Part shown: one piece after another, positions 31,971 to 41,766 of the stretch
How positions within the stretch are numbered: the first letter of the stretch is position 1
How the letters are laid out: each line of letters begins with the position of its first letter
DNA from: an uncultured Erythrobacter sp.
GTDB lineage: Bacteria; Pseudomonadota; Alphaproteobacteria; Sphingomonadales; Sphingomonadaceae
Direction of reading: 5' to 3'
Assembly: GCA_947499095.1 (NCBI GenBank)
Contig: CANMMR010000001.1
Span: forward strand, 310,001 to 374,000
DNA length: 64,000 bases
Notes under the pieces: generated by a model
Databases searched by the model: none
Told to the model about the DNA's origin: nothing
What the model saw: only the letters and a program-made list of their open reading frames with translations
Translations under genes and position numbers: made by a program

Positions 31971-32096
31971 CGCGCCTTCTCTGGCCGCTCGCCTCGCACC
32001 TTGCAATGACCTTGCCGGGCCCCGGCGCGTCACGGATTCGCATTTTGCGCCGTTTGATGGCATTCTCCCGACCATTAAAAGGGAGACGACAGCGCC

Positions 32097-32528
32097 ATGG
32101 ATATCGGATCGCTCATTGCAGATCGCAGAAGCTCGAACGTGATTTCCTGTTCGGTCGATGGCCAGGTCAGGGAGGCGGTGCGGTTGCTGGCTTCCAAGCG
32201 CATCGGTGCGTTGCCCGTGATGGAAGACGGCAAGGTCGTCGGCATCTTCTCCGAACGCGATGTGATTTATCGCCTGGCCGAGGAAGGGGATGCCTGCCTC
32301 GCTCGCCCGGTCGGCGACGTGATGACCTCGCCGCCGATCACGGTCGATCGCGCGACCAAGATCGACCAGGCGCTCGCGTTGATGACCAAGCGGCGTATCC
32401 GCCACCTGCCCGTGCTCGACGGCGACACCATGTGCGGCTTCATCTCGATCGGCGATCTCGTGAAATCGCGCTTCGACGAGGTGCAGCACGAAGCCGAAGC
32501 CATGCGCGATTATATCGCCCACGCTTGA
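32097..32528 (+). CDS. CBS-domain protein
   Basis: Two CBS motifs (RIGALPVMEDGKVVGIFSERDVIY / RRIRHLPVLDGDTMCGFISIGDLVK). Confidence 0.93.
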   Translation: MDIGSLIADRRSSNVISCSVDGQVREAVRLLASKRIGALPVMEDGKVVGIFSERDVIYRLAEEGDACLARPVGDVMTSPPITVDRATKIDQALALMTKRRIRHLPVLDGDTMCGFISIGDLVKSRFDEVQHEAEAMRDYIAHA

Positions 32529-32559
32529 GCGCGGGCGCAGCGCACCCTACATTCAAGTT

Positions 32560-32889
32560 ATGACCGGCACACCCACACTGACAGAAGCGGCGGCAACGCG
32601 CGTCGCAGCAATCGCGCAGAAGCAGGCGAAGCCCGCGATATTGCGCTTGTCCGTCGAGGGGGGCGGTTGTTCTGGCTTCCAGTACAAGTTCGACCTCGCG
32701 CAGGCGCCGGACAGCGACGATGCCGTTAGCGAAACCGAAGGCGTGAAACTGGTCGTCGATCCCGTCAGCCTGGACCTGCTGGCCGGCAGCAAGGTCGATT
32801 TCGTCGAGGATCTGGGCGGTGCGGCGTTCAAGGTCGAGAATCCCCAGGCGGCCGCTGGCTGCGGTTGCGGATCGAGCTTCGGGATTTGA
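32560..32889 (+). CDS. erpA: A-type Fe-S carrier (ErpA/HesB family)
   Basis: GGGCSGFQYKFDL...NPQAAAGCGCGSSF. Confidence 0.88.
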   Translation: MTGTPTLTEAAATRVAAIAQKQAKPAILRLSVEGGGCSGFQYKFDLAQAPDSDDAVSETEGVKLVVDPVSLDLLAGSKVDFVEDLGGAAFKVENPQAAAGCGCGSSFGI

Positions 32890-32926
32890 GTTAGACCCGC
32901 GCGCGCCTTTCGGGCATCACGCGCGG

Positions 32927-33712
32927 ATGCGTATCGCCACTTACAATATCAACGGCATCAAGGCGCGCCTGCCGCGCCTGAAGGAATGGCTCGAGGAAAC
33001 CCGCCCCACCGTCGCCTGCCTGCAGGAAATCAAGACGATGGACGACGGCTTCCCCGCCGACGAGTTCGAGGCGATCGGATACAAGGCGATCTGGCACGGC
33101 CAGAAGAGCTTCAACGGCGTCGCGATCCTGGCCGATGGTGTCGAGCCGGTCGAAGTGCAGCGCGGCCTCGGCATCGATGGCCCGAAGGACGGCGAGGGCG
33201 AACAGGCCCGCTATCTGGAAGCCGAGGTAAACGGTGTCCGCATCTGCAACCTCTACCTGCCCAACGGCAATCCGCATCCGGGGCCCAAGTTCGATTACAA
33301 GCTCGCCTGGATGGAGAAGCTGCGCGCCCGCATGCGCGAAATCTGGCGCGAGGAGGTTCCGGCGGTCGTCCTTGGCGATTTCAACGTCATACCGGAAGAC
33401 AAGGACGTCTGGTCCGTCCGCGCGATGGCGAACGATGCGCTGATGCAACCCGAATCGCGCGATGCCTATCGCCGCTTCCTCGACGATGGGTGGACCGACG
33501 CGATCGATACGCTCAACCCGCGCGGCGGGGTCTGGACCTATTGGGATTACCAGGCCGGTGCCTGGCAGCGCGACCACGGCTTCCGGATCGATCACCTGCT
33601 GCTGTCGCCCGAGACCGCGGACAGGATGACTACGGCCGGCGTCGACAAGGAATATCGCGGGCGTGAGAAGTCCAGCGATCACACGCCCGTCTGGGTAGAG
33701 CTGCGCGACTGA
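32927..33712 (+). CDS. xth: Exodeoxyribonuclease III
   Basis: MRIATYNINGIKARLPRLKEWLEETRPTVACLQEIK...LGDFNVIPEDKDVW...SDHTPVWVEL. Confidence 0.95.
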   Translation: MRIATYNINGIKARLPRLKEWLEETRPTVACLQEIKTMDDGFPADEFEAIGYKAIWHGQKSFNGVAILADGVEPVEVQRGLGIDGPKDGEGEQARYLEAEVNGVRICNLYLPNGNPHPGPKFDYKLAWMEKLRARMREIWREEVPAVVLGDFNVIPEDKDVWSVRAMANDALMQPESRDAYRRFLDDGWTDAIDTLNPRGGVWTYWDYQAGAWQRDHGFRIDHLLLSPETADRMTTAGVDKEYRGREKSSDHTPVWVELRD

Positions 33713-33771
33713 GCGCCAAGCGAAAGGGGCCGCCGCTCGCGCGACGACCCCTCACGTTTCCGATCCGCCAA

Positions 33772-34428
33772 TTAGCGGTAGAAAATGTGCGTATCGATGG
33801 TCGCAGTGGCGATCTTCTTGCGGCTCCAGCTCGGCCGCACGTATTTCGCATGGAAGAACAGGGCATCGCCGGCTTCGCTCTCCCACAAGCCGCGGTGGGC
33901 GATGCGGGCAAGGGCCTTGGCCTTGGTCCACGCTGCGGTACCCGTGCGAATGCGTGGCATGCGGCCGCCCTTCACGAATGAGAACTGCGCGCGCTGGTAG
34001 ACCACGCCGCAATAGCTCGACGGGAAGCGGCGGTCCTCCGCGCGGTTGATGATGACCTGCGCCACGGCCAGCTGGCCGGCCAGCGGTTCGCCGCGCGATT
34101 CGAAATAGATCGCACCGGCGAGGCACTGGAGTTCGGGCGAGAGCTCGCCGGTGGCGGGCATCGCGTCGACCAGCTCGCGCAGGCTTTGGGCGCGCGGGGC
34201 TTCTTCGACGACGGGAATTTCGGGTTCGGCTTCCTCGGGAAGCTCCTGCACCACCTCGTTCTGTACGAAGACCGGAACGACCTCTTCGGTCACTTCGGGT
34301 TCGGCGGTGGCGATTTCGGTTGCTTGCGCCGCAACTTGGGCGTTGGCGCCGGAACTTTCCGCTCCGGCAAGCGTGGTAAGGGCGATCGCCGCGACAGCCG
34401 CGGTGAAACCGGTAAATTTACGGACCAT
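33772..34428 (-). CDS. Cell wall hydrolase, SleB family
   Basis: LAGAIYFESRGEPLAGQLAVAQVIINR...HAKYVRPSWSRKKIATATIDTHIFYR. Confidence 0.9.
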   Translation of the reverse strand: MVRKFTGFTAAVAAIALTTLAGAESSGANAQVAAQATEIATAEPEVTEEVVPVFVQNEVVQELPEEAEPEIPVVEEAPRAQSLRELVDAMPATGELSPELQCLAGAIYFESRGEPLAGQLAVAQVIINRAEDRRFPSSYCGVVYQRAQFSFVKGGRMPRIRTGTAAWTKAKALARIAHRGLWESEAGDALFFHAKYVRPSWSRKKIATATIDTHIFYR

Positions 34429-34626
34429 TTTTCTGCTAAACTAAGCGGTTGATGGCCTGACGCAGACTGGGATCCGTGCGCGTTGTTCGCGTCGTTGAAC
34501 TGGATCCGTTACGGGCCTGCCGCCCATCCCCCGTCTGCGTGCTAGCCTACCGACCCCATTGCCGAAGCAGGCCGCCTACGCATCGAAGTTGGGCGGCCAA
34601 ATAGTCACATCCGAAACCAAGTCAAG

Positions 34627-34962
34627 TTATTGCACTGCGGAATCGATGAACCGTTCCGCATCGGCGATATCCAGCTCAACCACCCAGCAATCGGGATCCG
34701 ACTGCTGTCTGCGAGCGATATATTCGCCAAATTCCTGAGGCTTATCAGGGTCTTGACTTAGAGAGCGAGTGAAGCTGCGCGATCCGTCGAGCTGGGGCAT
34801 TCGCTCCCATAAGACCGCATTTTCGCCCCGGTCGAGCGTAATTACTAGGAGCGTCCCGGCGTCCTTCTCCCCGCGCTGCAAGACAGTTGCAAAGCCGCCT
34901 GCAGCCGAAACCGAGCGCACCAGACCCGAGACCTCGACATGGGCGGGAAGCCGTGCATCCAC
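34627..34962 (-). CDS. DUF1491 family protein
   Basis: MDARLPAHVEVSGLVRSVSAAGGFATVLQRGEKDAGTLLVITLDRG. Confidence 0.8.
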   Translation of the reverse strand: MDARLPAHVEVSGLVRSVSAAGGFATVLQRGEKDAGTLLVITLDRGENAVLWERMPQLDGSRSFTRSLSQDPDKPQEFGEYIARRQQSDPDCWVVELDIADAERFIDSAVQ

Positions 34963-34967
34963 CTCGT

Positions 34968-35435
34968 TCAGCCCTTGCCGATGTAGCCGGGCAGGCTCGA
35001 CAGGGCGATTCGCGAGCGCATGAATGTGCCCGTGCCACGACCGATCTCGTCGCCTTCCTCATCCACCAGACGCGACTCGGCGACGAACACCCGCTTACGG
35101 CCGCTGACCCACTTGCCCTCCGCAATCACCTTGCCGGTCCGGACCGGCTTGGTGAAATGAAGGTTGAAGGAGGTCGTCAGCAGGAATCGATCCGTCGCCA
35201 GCGTATTCGCTGCATAGAAAGCCGCATCGTCGAGCATCTTGAAGTAGATCGTGCCATGCGCGGCGCCGGCAGCATGATAGACTTCCTCGGTCACATCGAA
35301 AGCGATCCGGGCAAGACCCTCGTCCGGGATCGAGAGGCGCGAGGCGAACAGAGCATTGACCGGCGCCGAGGTATAGAGCGCCTCAAGCGCGCGATAATGC
35401 CTCTCGGCCCCGCTATTTGCCGCCCCGTCCGCCAT
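34968..35435 (-). CDS. PaaI-family hotdog thioesterase
   Basis: GAAHGTIYFKMLDDAAFYAANTL...HFTKPVRTGKVIAEG. Confidence 0.88.
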   Translation of the reverse strand: MADGAANSGAERHYRALEALYTSAPVNALFASRLSIPDEGLARIAFDVTEEVYHAAGAAHGTIYFKMLDDAAFYAANTLATDRFLLTTSFNLHFTKPVRTGKVIAEGKWVSGRKRVFVAESRLVDEEGDEIGRGTGTFMRSRIALSSLPGYIGKG

Positions 35436-35448
35436 GAACCCGCTCTGC

Positions 35449-36018
35449 CTAGCGCGGCTCGACCCAGCCGATCGAACCGTCGTGGCGGCGATAGACCATA
35501 TTGTGCTGCTCGCTGCCGGCATTCTTGAACAGGAGCGCGTTGGCGTTCTGCAAATCGAGCATCATCACCGCATCGGCGACACTGCATTCGGGAATGATGG
35601 CGCGCGTTTCGGCGATGACCGGCGGGCTGTCGACCGTGACCTCTTCCTCGTCGTCCGCATCGGGCGCGGCGAGGATGGTATAGGCCGCTTCTTCCTCGCG
35701 CAGGGCATGAGCAGCCTGCTCGTGCCGGTCCTGGATCCGGCGCTTGTAGCGGCGGAGCTGCTTCTCGATCTTGGCCGCGGCCTGATCGAAGGATTGGTGC
35801 ACGTCATGCGCCTCGGCATGGCCCTTGAGGATCAGGCCCTGCATCACATGGGTGACAATATCTGCGGTGAACGAGCCGCCCGCCCCCTTGCCGAAAGTGA
35901 CGTGGGAGGAGATCGCGCGATTGAAATGCTTGTCGACGATGGCGTTCATGCGGTCGTCGACATGCTCTTGCAGAGCGGCGCCGGTATCGATCTGGTGGCC
36001 GGAAACGCGGATATCCAT
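35449..36018 (-). CDS. hpf: Ribosome hibernation promoting factor, long form
   Basis: MDIRVSGHQIDTGAALQEHVDDRM...C-terminal ...VADAVMMLDLQNANALLFKNAGSEQHNMVYRRHDGSIGWVEP. Confidence 0.94.
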   Translation of the reverse strand: MDIRVSGHQIDTGAALQEHVDDRMNAIVDKHFNRAISSHVTFGKGAGGSFTADIVTHVMQGLILKGHAEAHDVHQSFDQAAAKIEKQLRRYKRRIQDRHEQAAHALREEEAAYTILAAPDADDEEEVTVDSPPVIAETRAIIPECSVADAVMMLDLQNANALLFKNAGSEQHNMVYRRHDGSIGWVEPR

Positions 36019-36089
36019 TGGTTTCGTTCTCCTTGTTCGTCCCCGCTTACAATCCCGACCGGCCCCGTCCGCCGGCGCTGGTCAGCAAT

Positions 36090-36785
36090 CTATCCCCACA
36101 GTGGGTTTTCGATCCCGGCCATGAATTCCCTATGGCGCGCAAGCTCTGCGGCAGACGCCGAATGCGGCCGCGGTTCACTGCGAGGCCGGTCGGGTGCGCG
36201 GCGAACCGCGACGATCTCCTCGATCGCCCCGCCCTGCTGCACTTCGATTTCGGCCGCGAGTTCCAGCCCTATCTGCCGTCCACCTTTCAGCTCGACATAG
36301 ACTTGCGCGAGCAGCTCGGCATCGAGCAGCGCGCCATGCTTCACGCGGTGGCTGCGGTCGATCCCGTAGCGCGAGCACAGCGCATCGAGCGAGAGCTTCG
36401 CGCCCGGATGCCGCTTGCGCGCCAGCGCGACCGTGTCGACCATGCGACTGGTGCACACTGCATCGCGCCCGCAGATCCCCAGTTCCGCATTGAGGAAACC
36501 GAAATCGAAGCCGGCGTTGTGCGCGACCAGCGGAGAGTCGCCAATAAACGCGAGCAGTTCCTCTGCCGCATCCGAGAACAAGGGCTTGTCCGACAGGAAG
36601 GCCGCCGAAAGCCCGTGCACCGCTTCCGCGCCAGCAGGCATGTCGCGCTCGGGATTGAAATAGGCGTGGTAGGTTTTGCCCGTGGGCACGAGATTGACCA
36701 TCTCGACGCATCCGATCTCGACCATCCGGTCCCCCGTCTTGGGGTCTAGCCCGGTGGTTTCGGTATCGAACACGATCTCACGCAT
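36090..36785 (-). CDS. dnaQ: DNA polymerase III epsilon subunit
   Basis: VFDTETTGLDPKTGDRMVEIGCVEM; LVAHNAGFDFGFLNAEL; HGALLDAELLAQVY. Confidence 0.96.
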   Translation of the reverse strand: MREIVFDTETTGLDPKTGDRMVEIGCVEMVNLVPTGKTYHAYFNPERDMPAGAEAVHGLSAAFLSDKPLFSDAAEELLAFIGDSPLVAHNAGFDFGFLNAELGICGRDAVCTSRMVDTVALARKRHPGAKLSLDALCSRYGIDRSHRVKHGALLDAELLAQVYVELKGGRQIGLELAAEIEVQQGGAIEEIVAVRRAPDRPRSEPRPHSASAAELARHREFMAGIENPLWG

Positions 36786-36832
36786 TGCTTATCCTATCGG
36801 CCCCAATTGCGGCGATTTCAAGGGCCGATCGG

Positions 36833-37438
36833 TCAGCGAGCAGCGGCTGCCTCGCGCAATTCCCCGACAAGGACGATGACGGCCTCTTCGGTTCGTTGCA
36901 GCGAAGTGCCGGTGTCGATCACATGATCGGCCAGCTCGCGCTTCTCGGCATCGGGCACCTGGAGGGAGAGGATGTGGGCAAATTTTTCCTCGGTCATCCC
37001 GGGCCGCGCAAGCACACGCTTTCGCTGGGCTTCGGCGGGAGCGGAGACCACGACCACGCGGTCGACGGCCTCGGCGCCGCCTTTCTCGAACAGGAGCGGA
37101 ATGTCGAACACCACGACCGGCGCGCCCGAATGTTCGATCAGGAATGCTTCGCGTTTGCGGGCGACGGCGGGGTGGACGATGCTTTCGAGCCGGGCGAGAG
37201 CTTCCTTGTCGCCGAACACTTTCGCACCCAGAGCGTCGCGCAACACGCCGTCCGGCCCGGTGCTGCCGGGGAACGCCGCTTCGATAGCCGGGAGCAGTTC
37301 GCCATCCGGCCCCTGCATGGCACGCACTTCGGCGTCGGCATCGAATACGGGGACGCCGGCTGCCTGAAACATGGCGGCCACGGTCGATTTGCCCATGCCG
37401 ATGGAACCGGTGAGACCGACGATCAGCGGCCGCGTCAT
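36833..37438 (-). CDS. coaE: Dephospho-CoA kinase
   Basis: LIVGLTGSIGMGKSTVAAMFQAAGVPVFDADA...DIPLLFEKG. Confidence 0.96.
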   Translation of the reverse strand: MTRPLIVGLTGSIGMGKSTVAAMFQAAGVPVFDADAEVRAMQGPDGELLPAIEAAFPGSTGPDGVLRDALGAKVFGDKEALARLESIVHPAVARKREAFLIEHSGAPVVVFDIPLLFEKGGAEAVDRVVVVSAPAEAQRKRVLARPGMTEEKFAHILSLQVPDAEKRELADHVIDTGTSLQRTEEAVIVLVGELREAAAAR

Positions 37439-38310
37439 GTGAGCAGCCTTTCGCGCAACTCCGCATCGAACTGGCGCGGCGGCTCGACGCCGAAAAAGTG
37501 GGTGAAGGCGGCAGCTGCCTGTCCGATCAGCATGGCGAGACCGTCGACCGTCGCAAATCCGGCGGCGCGCGCGTTGACGAGGAATTCGGTCTCCACCGGA
37601 TCGGTGACGATGTCATAGGCGATCGAGCCGGGCGGCGCGTGGCTCCAGTCGAAAGCGAGCGGCGGCTGGCCGCGCATGCCGAGCGGAGAAGCGTTGATGA
37701 CGAGATCGCAGCACCCCTCACGATCGTCGAAAGCGAAATCGGTCGGCGTGGCGAAATGATCGAGCGGGGCGACATGATGCTCGCCGCTCGGATCGAGCTC
37801 GTCCAGCAACGCGCGGGCCTTGTCGGGATTTCGTCCGGCGAGAACGACGGTGAAGCCCTCATCCGCTAGTCCGGAGACTATAGCGCGCGCCGCACCCCCG
37901 GTTCCGAGAATGCGGGCCATACGAAAATAGTGCGTATCGCGAAGCTGGCCGAGCAAGGGTTCGAGAAACCCCGCCACATCGGTGTTGCGCCCGACAAGAG
38001 CGCCATCGCGAGTCTTGACCACCGCATTGACAGCGCCGACGCGCTTGGCGAGCGGCTCGATCCGGTCGAGCAACGGCATGACCGTCTGCTTGTGCGGCAT
38101 GGTGACATTGCAGCCGTGCCAACCCGCATCGTCGCGGCGCTCTTCGAGATAGCTCTTCAGACTAACCGTACTCACATGATGCGCACGATACGCCGCATCG
38201 AGCCCGAGCTTCTCGATCCAGAAGCCATGGATCGCCGGCGATTTCGACTGGGCGATGGGATCGCCGATGACTTCGGCATAGCCCTGCCCCGGACGGCGAT
38301 CCGGGGTCAC
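37435..38310 (-). CDS. aroE: Shikimate dehydrogenase
   Basis: [20 protein letters not shown]...[17 protein letters not shown]...[11 protein letters not shown]. Confidence 0.96.
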   Translation of the reverse strand: MTPDRRPGQGYAEVIGDPIAQSKSPAIHGFWIEKLGLDAAYRAHHVSTVSLKSYLEERRDDAGWHGCNVTMPHKQTVMPLLDRIEPLAKRVGAVNAVVKTRDGALVGRNTDVAGFLEPLLGQLRDTHYFRMARILGTGGAARAIVSGLADEGFTVVLAGRNPDKARALLDELDPSGEHHVAPLDHFATPTDFAFDDREGCCDLVINASPLGMRGQPPLAFDWSHAPPGSIAYDIVTDPVETEFLVNARAAGFATVDGLAMLIGQAAAAFTHFFGVEPPRQFDAELRERLLT

Positions 38311-38903
38311 GCGGGCAACACACCTTCTTCGCGCAGCGCGTCAAGCACCTGCAGCAGCGGCATGCCGAGCACGGTGAAATGGTCACCCATGATGCTCTCG
38401 AACAGCTGCACACCCGGCCCCTCCATGCGGAATACGCCGACGCAACAGGACACCGCGGGCCATTCGGCGTCGAGATAGGCCTCGATGAAATCCTCGCTCA
38501 ACTCGCGCACGCGCAGCCGGGCGAAATCGGAGCCGACCCAGACGATCTGCCCCTCTCGCGCCAATGCTGCCGCGCTGTGCAGCGTCATAACCTTGTCCGA
38601 GAAAAAGCGCAGATGCTCGGCTGCCTGTTCGCGCGATTGTGGCTTGTCGAAACGTCGGCCCTCGACCTCGACCAGCGAATCCGACCCCAGCACAAGGCCA
38701 CCCGCCGTCACCGCGGCAGCCTTGGCCGCAGCCAGCGCTTGGGCGATCTCGGCAGGCTCCGCGCCCTCCATTTCCGCTTCGAGCGCGCGCTCGTCGACAT
38801 CGGCGGCCTCCGCCGTAAAGGCCACACCAGCTGCCTCCAGCATCGCCTTGCGCGAAGCGCTGTTAGACGCGAGCACGATTCCGCCTCCCGAAATCCCGCT
38901 CAT
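38307..38903 (-). CDS. maf: Maf-family nucleotide pyrophosphatase
   Basis: [20 protein letters not shown]...[17 protein letters not shown]. Confidence 0.94.
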   Translation of the reverse strand: MSGISGGGIVLASNSASRKAMLEAAGVAFTAEAADVDERALEAEMEGAEPAEIAQALAAAKAAAVTAGGLVLGSDSLVEVEGRRFDKPQSREQAAEHLRFFSDKVMTLHSAAALAREGQIVWVGSDFARLRVRELSEDFIEAYLDAEWPAVSCCVGVFRMEGPGVQLFESIMGDHFTVLGMPLLQVLDALREEGVLPA

Positions 38904-39784
38904 ATCGGTTTCGCCCCTTGCGATGTGCCGCGCATCTCGCGTTCATTGTAAAGGCGGATCACCGCCGCTGCCGTCTCCTCGATCGATCGGCGCGTCACAT
39001 CGATCACGGCCCAGCCATTGTCGGCGAACATCCGCCGGGCAAACGCCACTTCGCTCTTCACCTTCTCCTGATCGGCATAGTCGGTCTGCGCCTGCTCGTT
39101 GAGGCTGAGTAGTCGGTTGCGGCGGATCTGGACCAGCCGCTCCGGCGCCGTCGTGAGGCCAATCACCATTGGATTCTTTAGCGAGTAAAGCGCCGGCGGC
39201 GGCGGGCTTTCCACGACCAGCGGAATGTTCGCCACCTTATAGCCGCGATTGGCGAGGTAGATACTGGTCGGCGTCTTTGAGCTGCGCGACACACCGGCGA
39301 GGACGATGTCGGCGTCCTCCCAATTCTCCCAACCCACCCCGTCGTCATGCGCGATGGTGAACTGGATTGCCTCGACCCGCTCGAAATAGGCCTTGTCCAT
39401 AGTGTGCTGGCGACCGGGGCGGCCATGCGCCTCCTGGCCTAGCGCCTTCTCCAGCGCCGCCGTCACATGGTCGAGGATCGGCACGGCGGGCAGGCCCTGT
39501 TGCGCGCAGACCTCTTCCAAGCGGGCGCGCGTGTCCGGATTGACGAGTGTGAAGAGGACAAGGCCGGGATTGGCCTTGAGTTCGGGCACGATCCGTTCGA
39601 GATGCTGCCTGCTCCTGACCATCGGCCAGAAGTGACGCATCACATCGGCATCCTCGAATTGCGCGAGCGCGGCCTTGGCCAGCATTTCGAGCGTTTCGCC
39701 GGTGGAATCGGACAGAAGGTGGAGATGGATGCGATCGGGAATTGCGGGCCTGCCTGCCTGTGGAGAAGCACCGGCATAAACCAC
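38900..39784 (-). CDS. PEP synthase/PPDK regulatory protein (DUF299)
   Basis: [22 protein letters not shown]...[30 protein letters not shown]; probable GTG start 39784. Confidence 0.93.
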   Translation of the reverse strand: MVYAGASPQAGRPAIPDRIHLHLLSDSTGETLEMLAKAALAQFEDADVMRHFWPMVRSRQHLERIVPELKANPGLVLFTLVNPDTRARLEEVCAQQGLPAVPILDHVTAALEKALGQEAHGRPGRQHTMDKAYFERVEAIQFTIAHDDGVGWENWEDADIVLAGVSRSSKTPTSIYLANRGYKVANIPLVVESPPPPALYSLKNPMVIGLTTAPERLVQIRRNRLLSLNEQAQTDYADQEKVKSEVAFARRMFADNGWAVIDVTRRSIEETAAAVIRLYNEREMRGTSQGAKPI

Positions 39785-40062
39785 GGGAGAAAGCTGCCGA
39801 CAAGTTCGGGAGCAAATTGTGTGCCCGATCCGAGTCCTCCGCGCGCCGATTCCCGCACACCAAACGCAAGTTTTGCGCAAGGGGTGGAATAGCGAGGATA
39901 AGTTTGACTCGACTCAACCCCGCAGCCGAGTCGCGATCCGGGACACACCCTTTGCACGGCGGGAGAAATCGGGCAGGGGCGGCTTATCCCTGAAATCCAC
40001 AGGGCCAACAGACTCCATCAACTCTTATAAATATTACTATTATTATTGGATTGGACTCTCCG
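39785..40062. other. oriC: Putative chromosomal replication origin (oriC), hemE/DUF299 intergenic
   Basis: Caulobacter-type gene context; 22/23 A+T tract at 40025-40047; DnaA-box-like 9-mers at 39893-39901 (-), 39984-39992, 39993-40001 and just outside at 39759-39767 (-, TTCTCCACA); seven GANTC sites. Confidence 0.75.
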
Positions 40063-41088
40063 ATGCCCGGTCTCCTCCTCGATACGCTGAACGGAAAGCG
40101 CGGGAGCCGCGTGCCGCTCTGGCTCATGCGCCAGGCCGGTCGCTACCTGCCCGAATATCGCGCGCTGCGGGCGGAGAAGGGCGGCTTCCTCGCCATGGCC
40201 TACGATAGCGAGGCGGCTTGCGAGATCACCCTCCAGCCGATCGACCGTTTCGGCTTCGACGGCGCGATCCTTTTTTCGGACATTCTCATCGTGCCGCATG
40301 CTTTGGGGCAGCATCTCGAATTTCTGGCGGGCGAGGGGCCGAAGCTCTCGCCGCCACTGGTCGACGCAAGTCTCGAGAGCCTAGAACCCGATCCCTCGCG
40401 CTACGAACCGATCTACGAGACGGTTCGCCTGTGCCGCCAGCGGCTCGGCCCGGAAACCACCATGCTGGGCTTTGCCGGCAGTCCTTGGACCGTCGCGACC
40501 TATATGGTCGCTGGCGAAGGGAGCCGCGACCAGCATGAGGCGCGGGCGATGGCTTATCGCGATCCGGCGGCGCTCCAGGCGATCGTGGATGCGATTTCCG
40601 TCCAGACGATCGAATATCTGCGCGGGCAGATCGATGCGGGCGCGGAAGCGGTGCAATTGTTCGATAGCTGGTCGGGCAGCCTCGCCCCGGACGAATTCGA
40701 GCGCTGGGTCATCGCGCCCAATGCGGCCATCGTCGCGGCGCTGGGCGAAAGCCATCCGGACACGCCGGTGATCGGCTTTCCGAAGGGCGCCGGTGAGAAG
40801 CTTCCGGCTTATGCGCGCGAAACCGGCGTGAAGGCCGTCGGTGTGGACGAGACGCTCGATCCTGCGTGGGTCGCGCGCGAGTTGCCCGCAGGCATGCCGG
40901 TGCAGGGCAATCTCGATCCGCTGCTGCTGCTGGCCGGGTCCGATGCACTCGAAGCGCGCATTCGCACCATCCTCGACGCATTTGCCGACCGGCCGCATGT
41001 CTTCAACCTCGGGCATGGGATCGACCGGCGCACGCCGATCGGACATGTCGAGCGGCTGATCGAAGCGGTCCGCGGTTTCGAGGGGTGA
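40063..41088 (+). CDS. hemE: Uroporphyrinogen decarboxylase
   Basis: PLWLMRQAGRYLPEYRALRAEKGGFLAMAYD...ILFSDILIVPHALG...VFNLGHGI. Confidence 0.97.
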   Translation: MPGLLLDTLNGKRGSRVPLWLMRQAGRYLPEYRALRAEKGGFLAMAYDSEAACEITLQPIDRFGFDGAILFSDILIVPHALGQHLEFLAGEGPKLSPPLVDASLESLEPDPSRYEPIYETVRLCRQRLGPETTMLGFAGSPWTVATYMVAGEGSRDQHEARAMAYRDPAALQAIVDAISVQTIEYLRGQIDAGAEAVQLFDSWSGSLAPDEFERWVIAPNAAIVAALGESHPDTPVIGFPKGAGEKLPAYARETGVKAVGVDETLDPAWVARELPAGMPVQGNLDPLLLLAGSDALEARIRTILDAFADRPHVFNLGHGIDRRTPIGHVERLIEAVRGFEG

Positions 41089-41121
41089 CGCGCGCGTGAG
41101 CAGCGCTTACATGCACCGGCG

Positions 41122-41565
41122 ATGCAGGATGTTCTCGCGATGACCTATCTCTGGCTCAAGGCCGGCCATATCATCTTCATGGTGTTCTGGATGGCCGGCC
41201 TGTTCATGCTGCCGCGCCAGATGATCTATCTACACCCGGCCGCTGCAGATTCGGACGAGACCGCGATCTGGACGAAACGGATGGGGCTGCTGCGCAAGGT
41301 CATCCTCACGCCCAGCCTGATCGTCGTGTGGGTGCTCGGTCTGCTGCTGGCGATGACCATCGGTGCTTGGGACCAGGGGTGGTTTCATGCGAAGCTGCTT
41401 ATCGTCGTCGCGCTGACCGGCTTCCACGGTTATATGGTGGCGCAGGCGAAGAAGATGACTGCTGGCGAGCGCCCCCTCACCGAAAAGCAGCTGCGCCTCT
41501 GGGGCGAATTCCCCGGCATCGCGCTGGCGCTTATCGTCGTGCTGGTGGTCGTCAAACCGTTCTGA
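41122..41565 (+). CDS. hemJ: HemJ-type protoporphyrinogen oxidase / CopD-like membrane protein
   Basis: LWLKAGHIIFMVFWMAGLFMLPRQMIYLH...WFHAKLLIVVALTGFHGYM. Confidence 0.9.
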   Translation: MQDVLAMTYLWLKAGHIIFMVFWMAGLFMLPRQMIYLHPAAADSDETAIWTKRMGLLRKVILTPSLIVVWVLGLLLAMTIGAWDQGWFHAKLLIVVALTGFHGYMVAQAKKMTAGERPLTEKQLRLWGEFPGIALALIVVLVVVKPF

Positions 41566-41655
41566 GCGCCATATGGCCCGATCCCGACAGGGCCTGATTC
41601 CGAATTGACGGCTTCGCGCAGGCCCCGTAATTAAACGCCCATCGATCCGGTTGAA

Positions 41656-41676
41656 GGCCCTGCATTCGACAGGGCC
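41656..41676 (+). promoter_or_regulatory. Hairpin in rho 5' leader
   Basis: GGCCCTG-CATTCGA-CAGGGCC perfect 7-bp stem in the ~200-nt hemJ-rho gap. Confidence 0.5.
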
Positions 41677-41766
41677 GGGTCCGCTTTCTCCAAGCCCAGT
41701 TCCATGCCCTCCGCACGGACATACCGACCTGCCGGCCACCCCTAGCTACAATACCGAGTAAACATC

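Noticed and set aside
33716-33760. Hairpin AGGGG...CCCCT between xth and SleB gene
   Set aside because: Short stem, long loop, no T-run on either strand; not a supported terminator.
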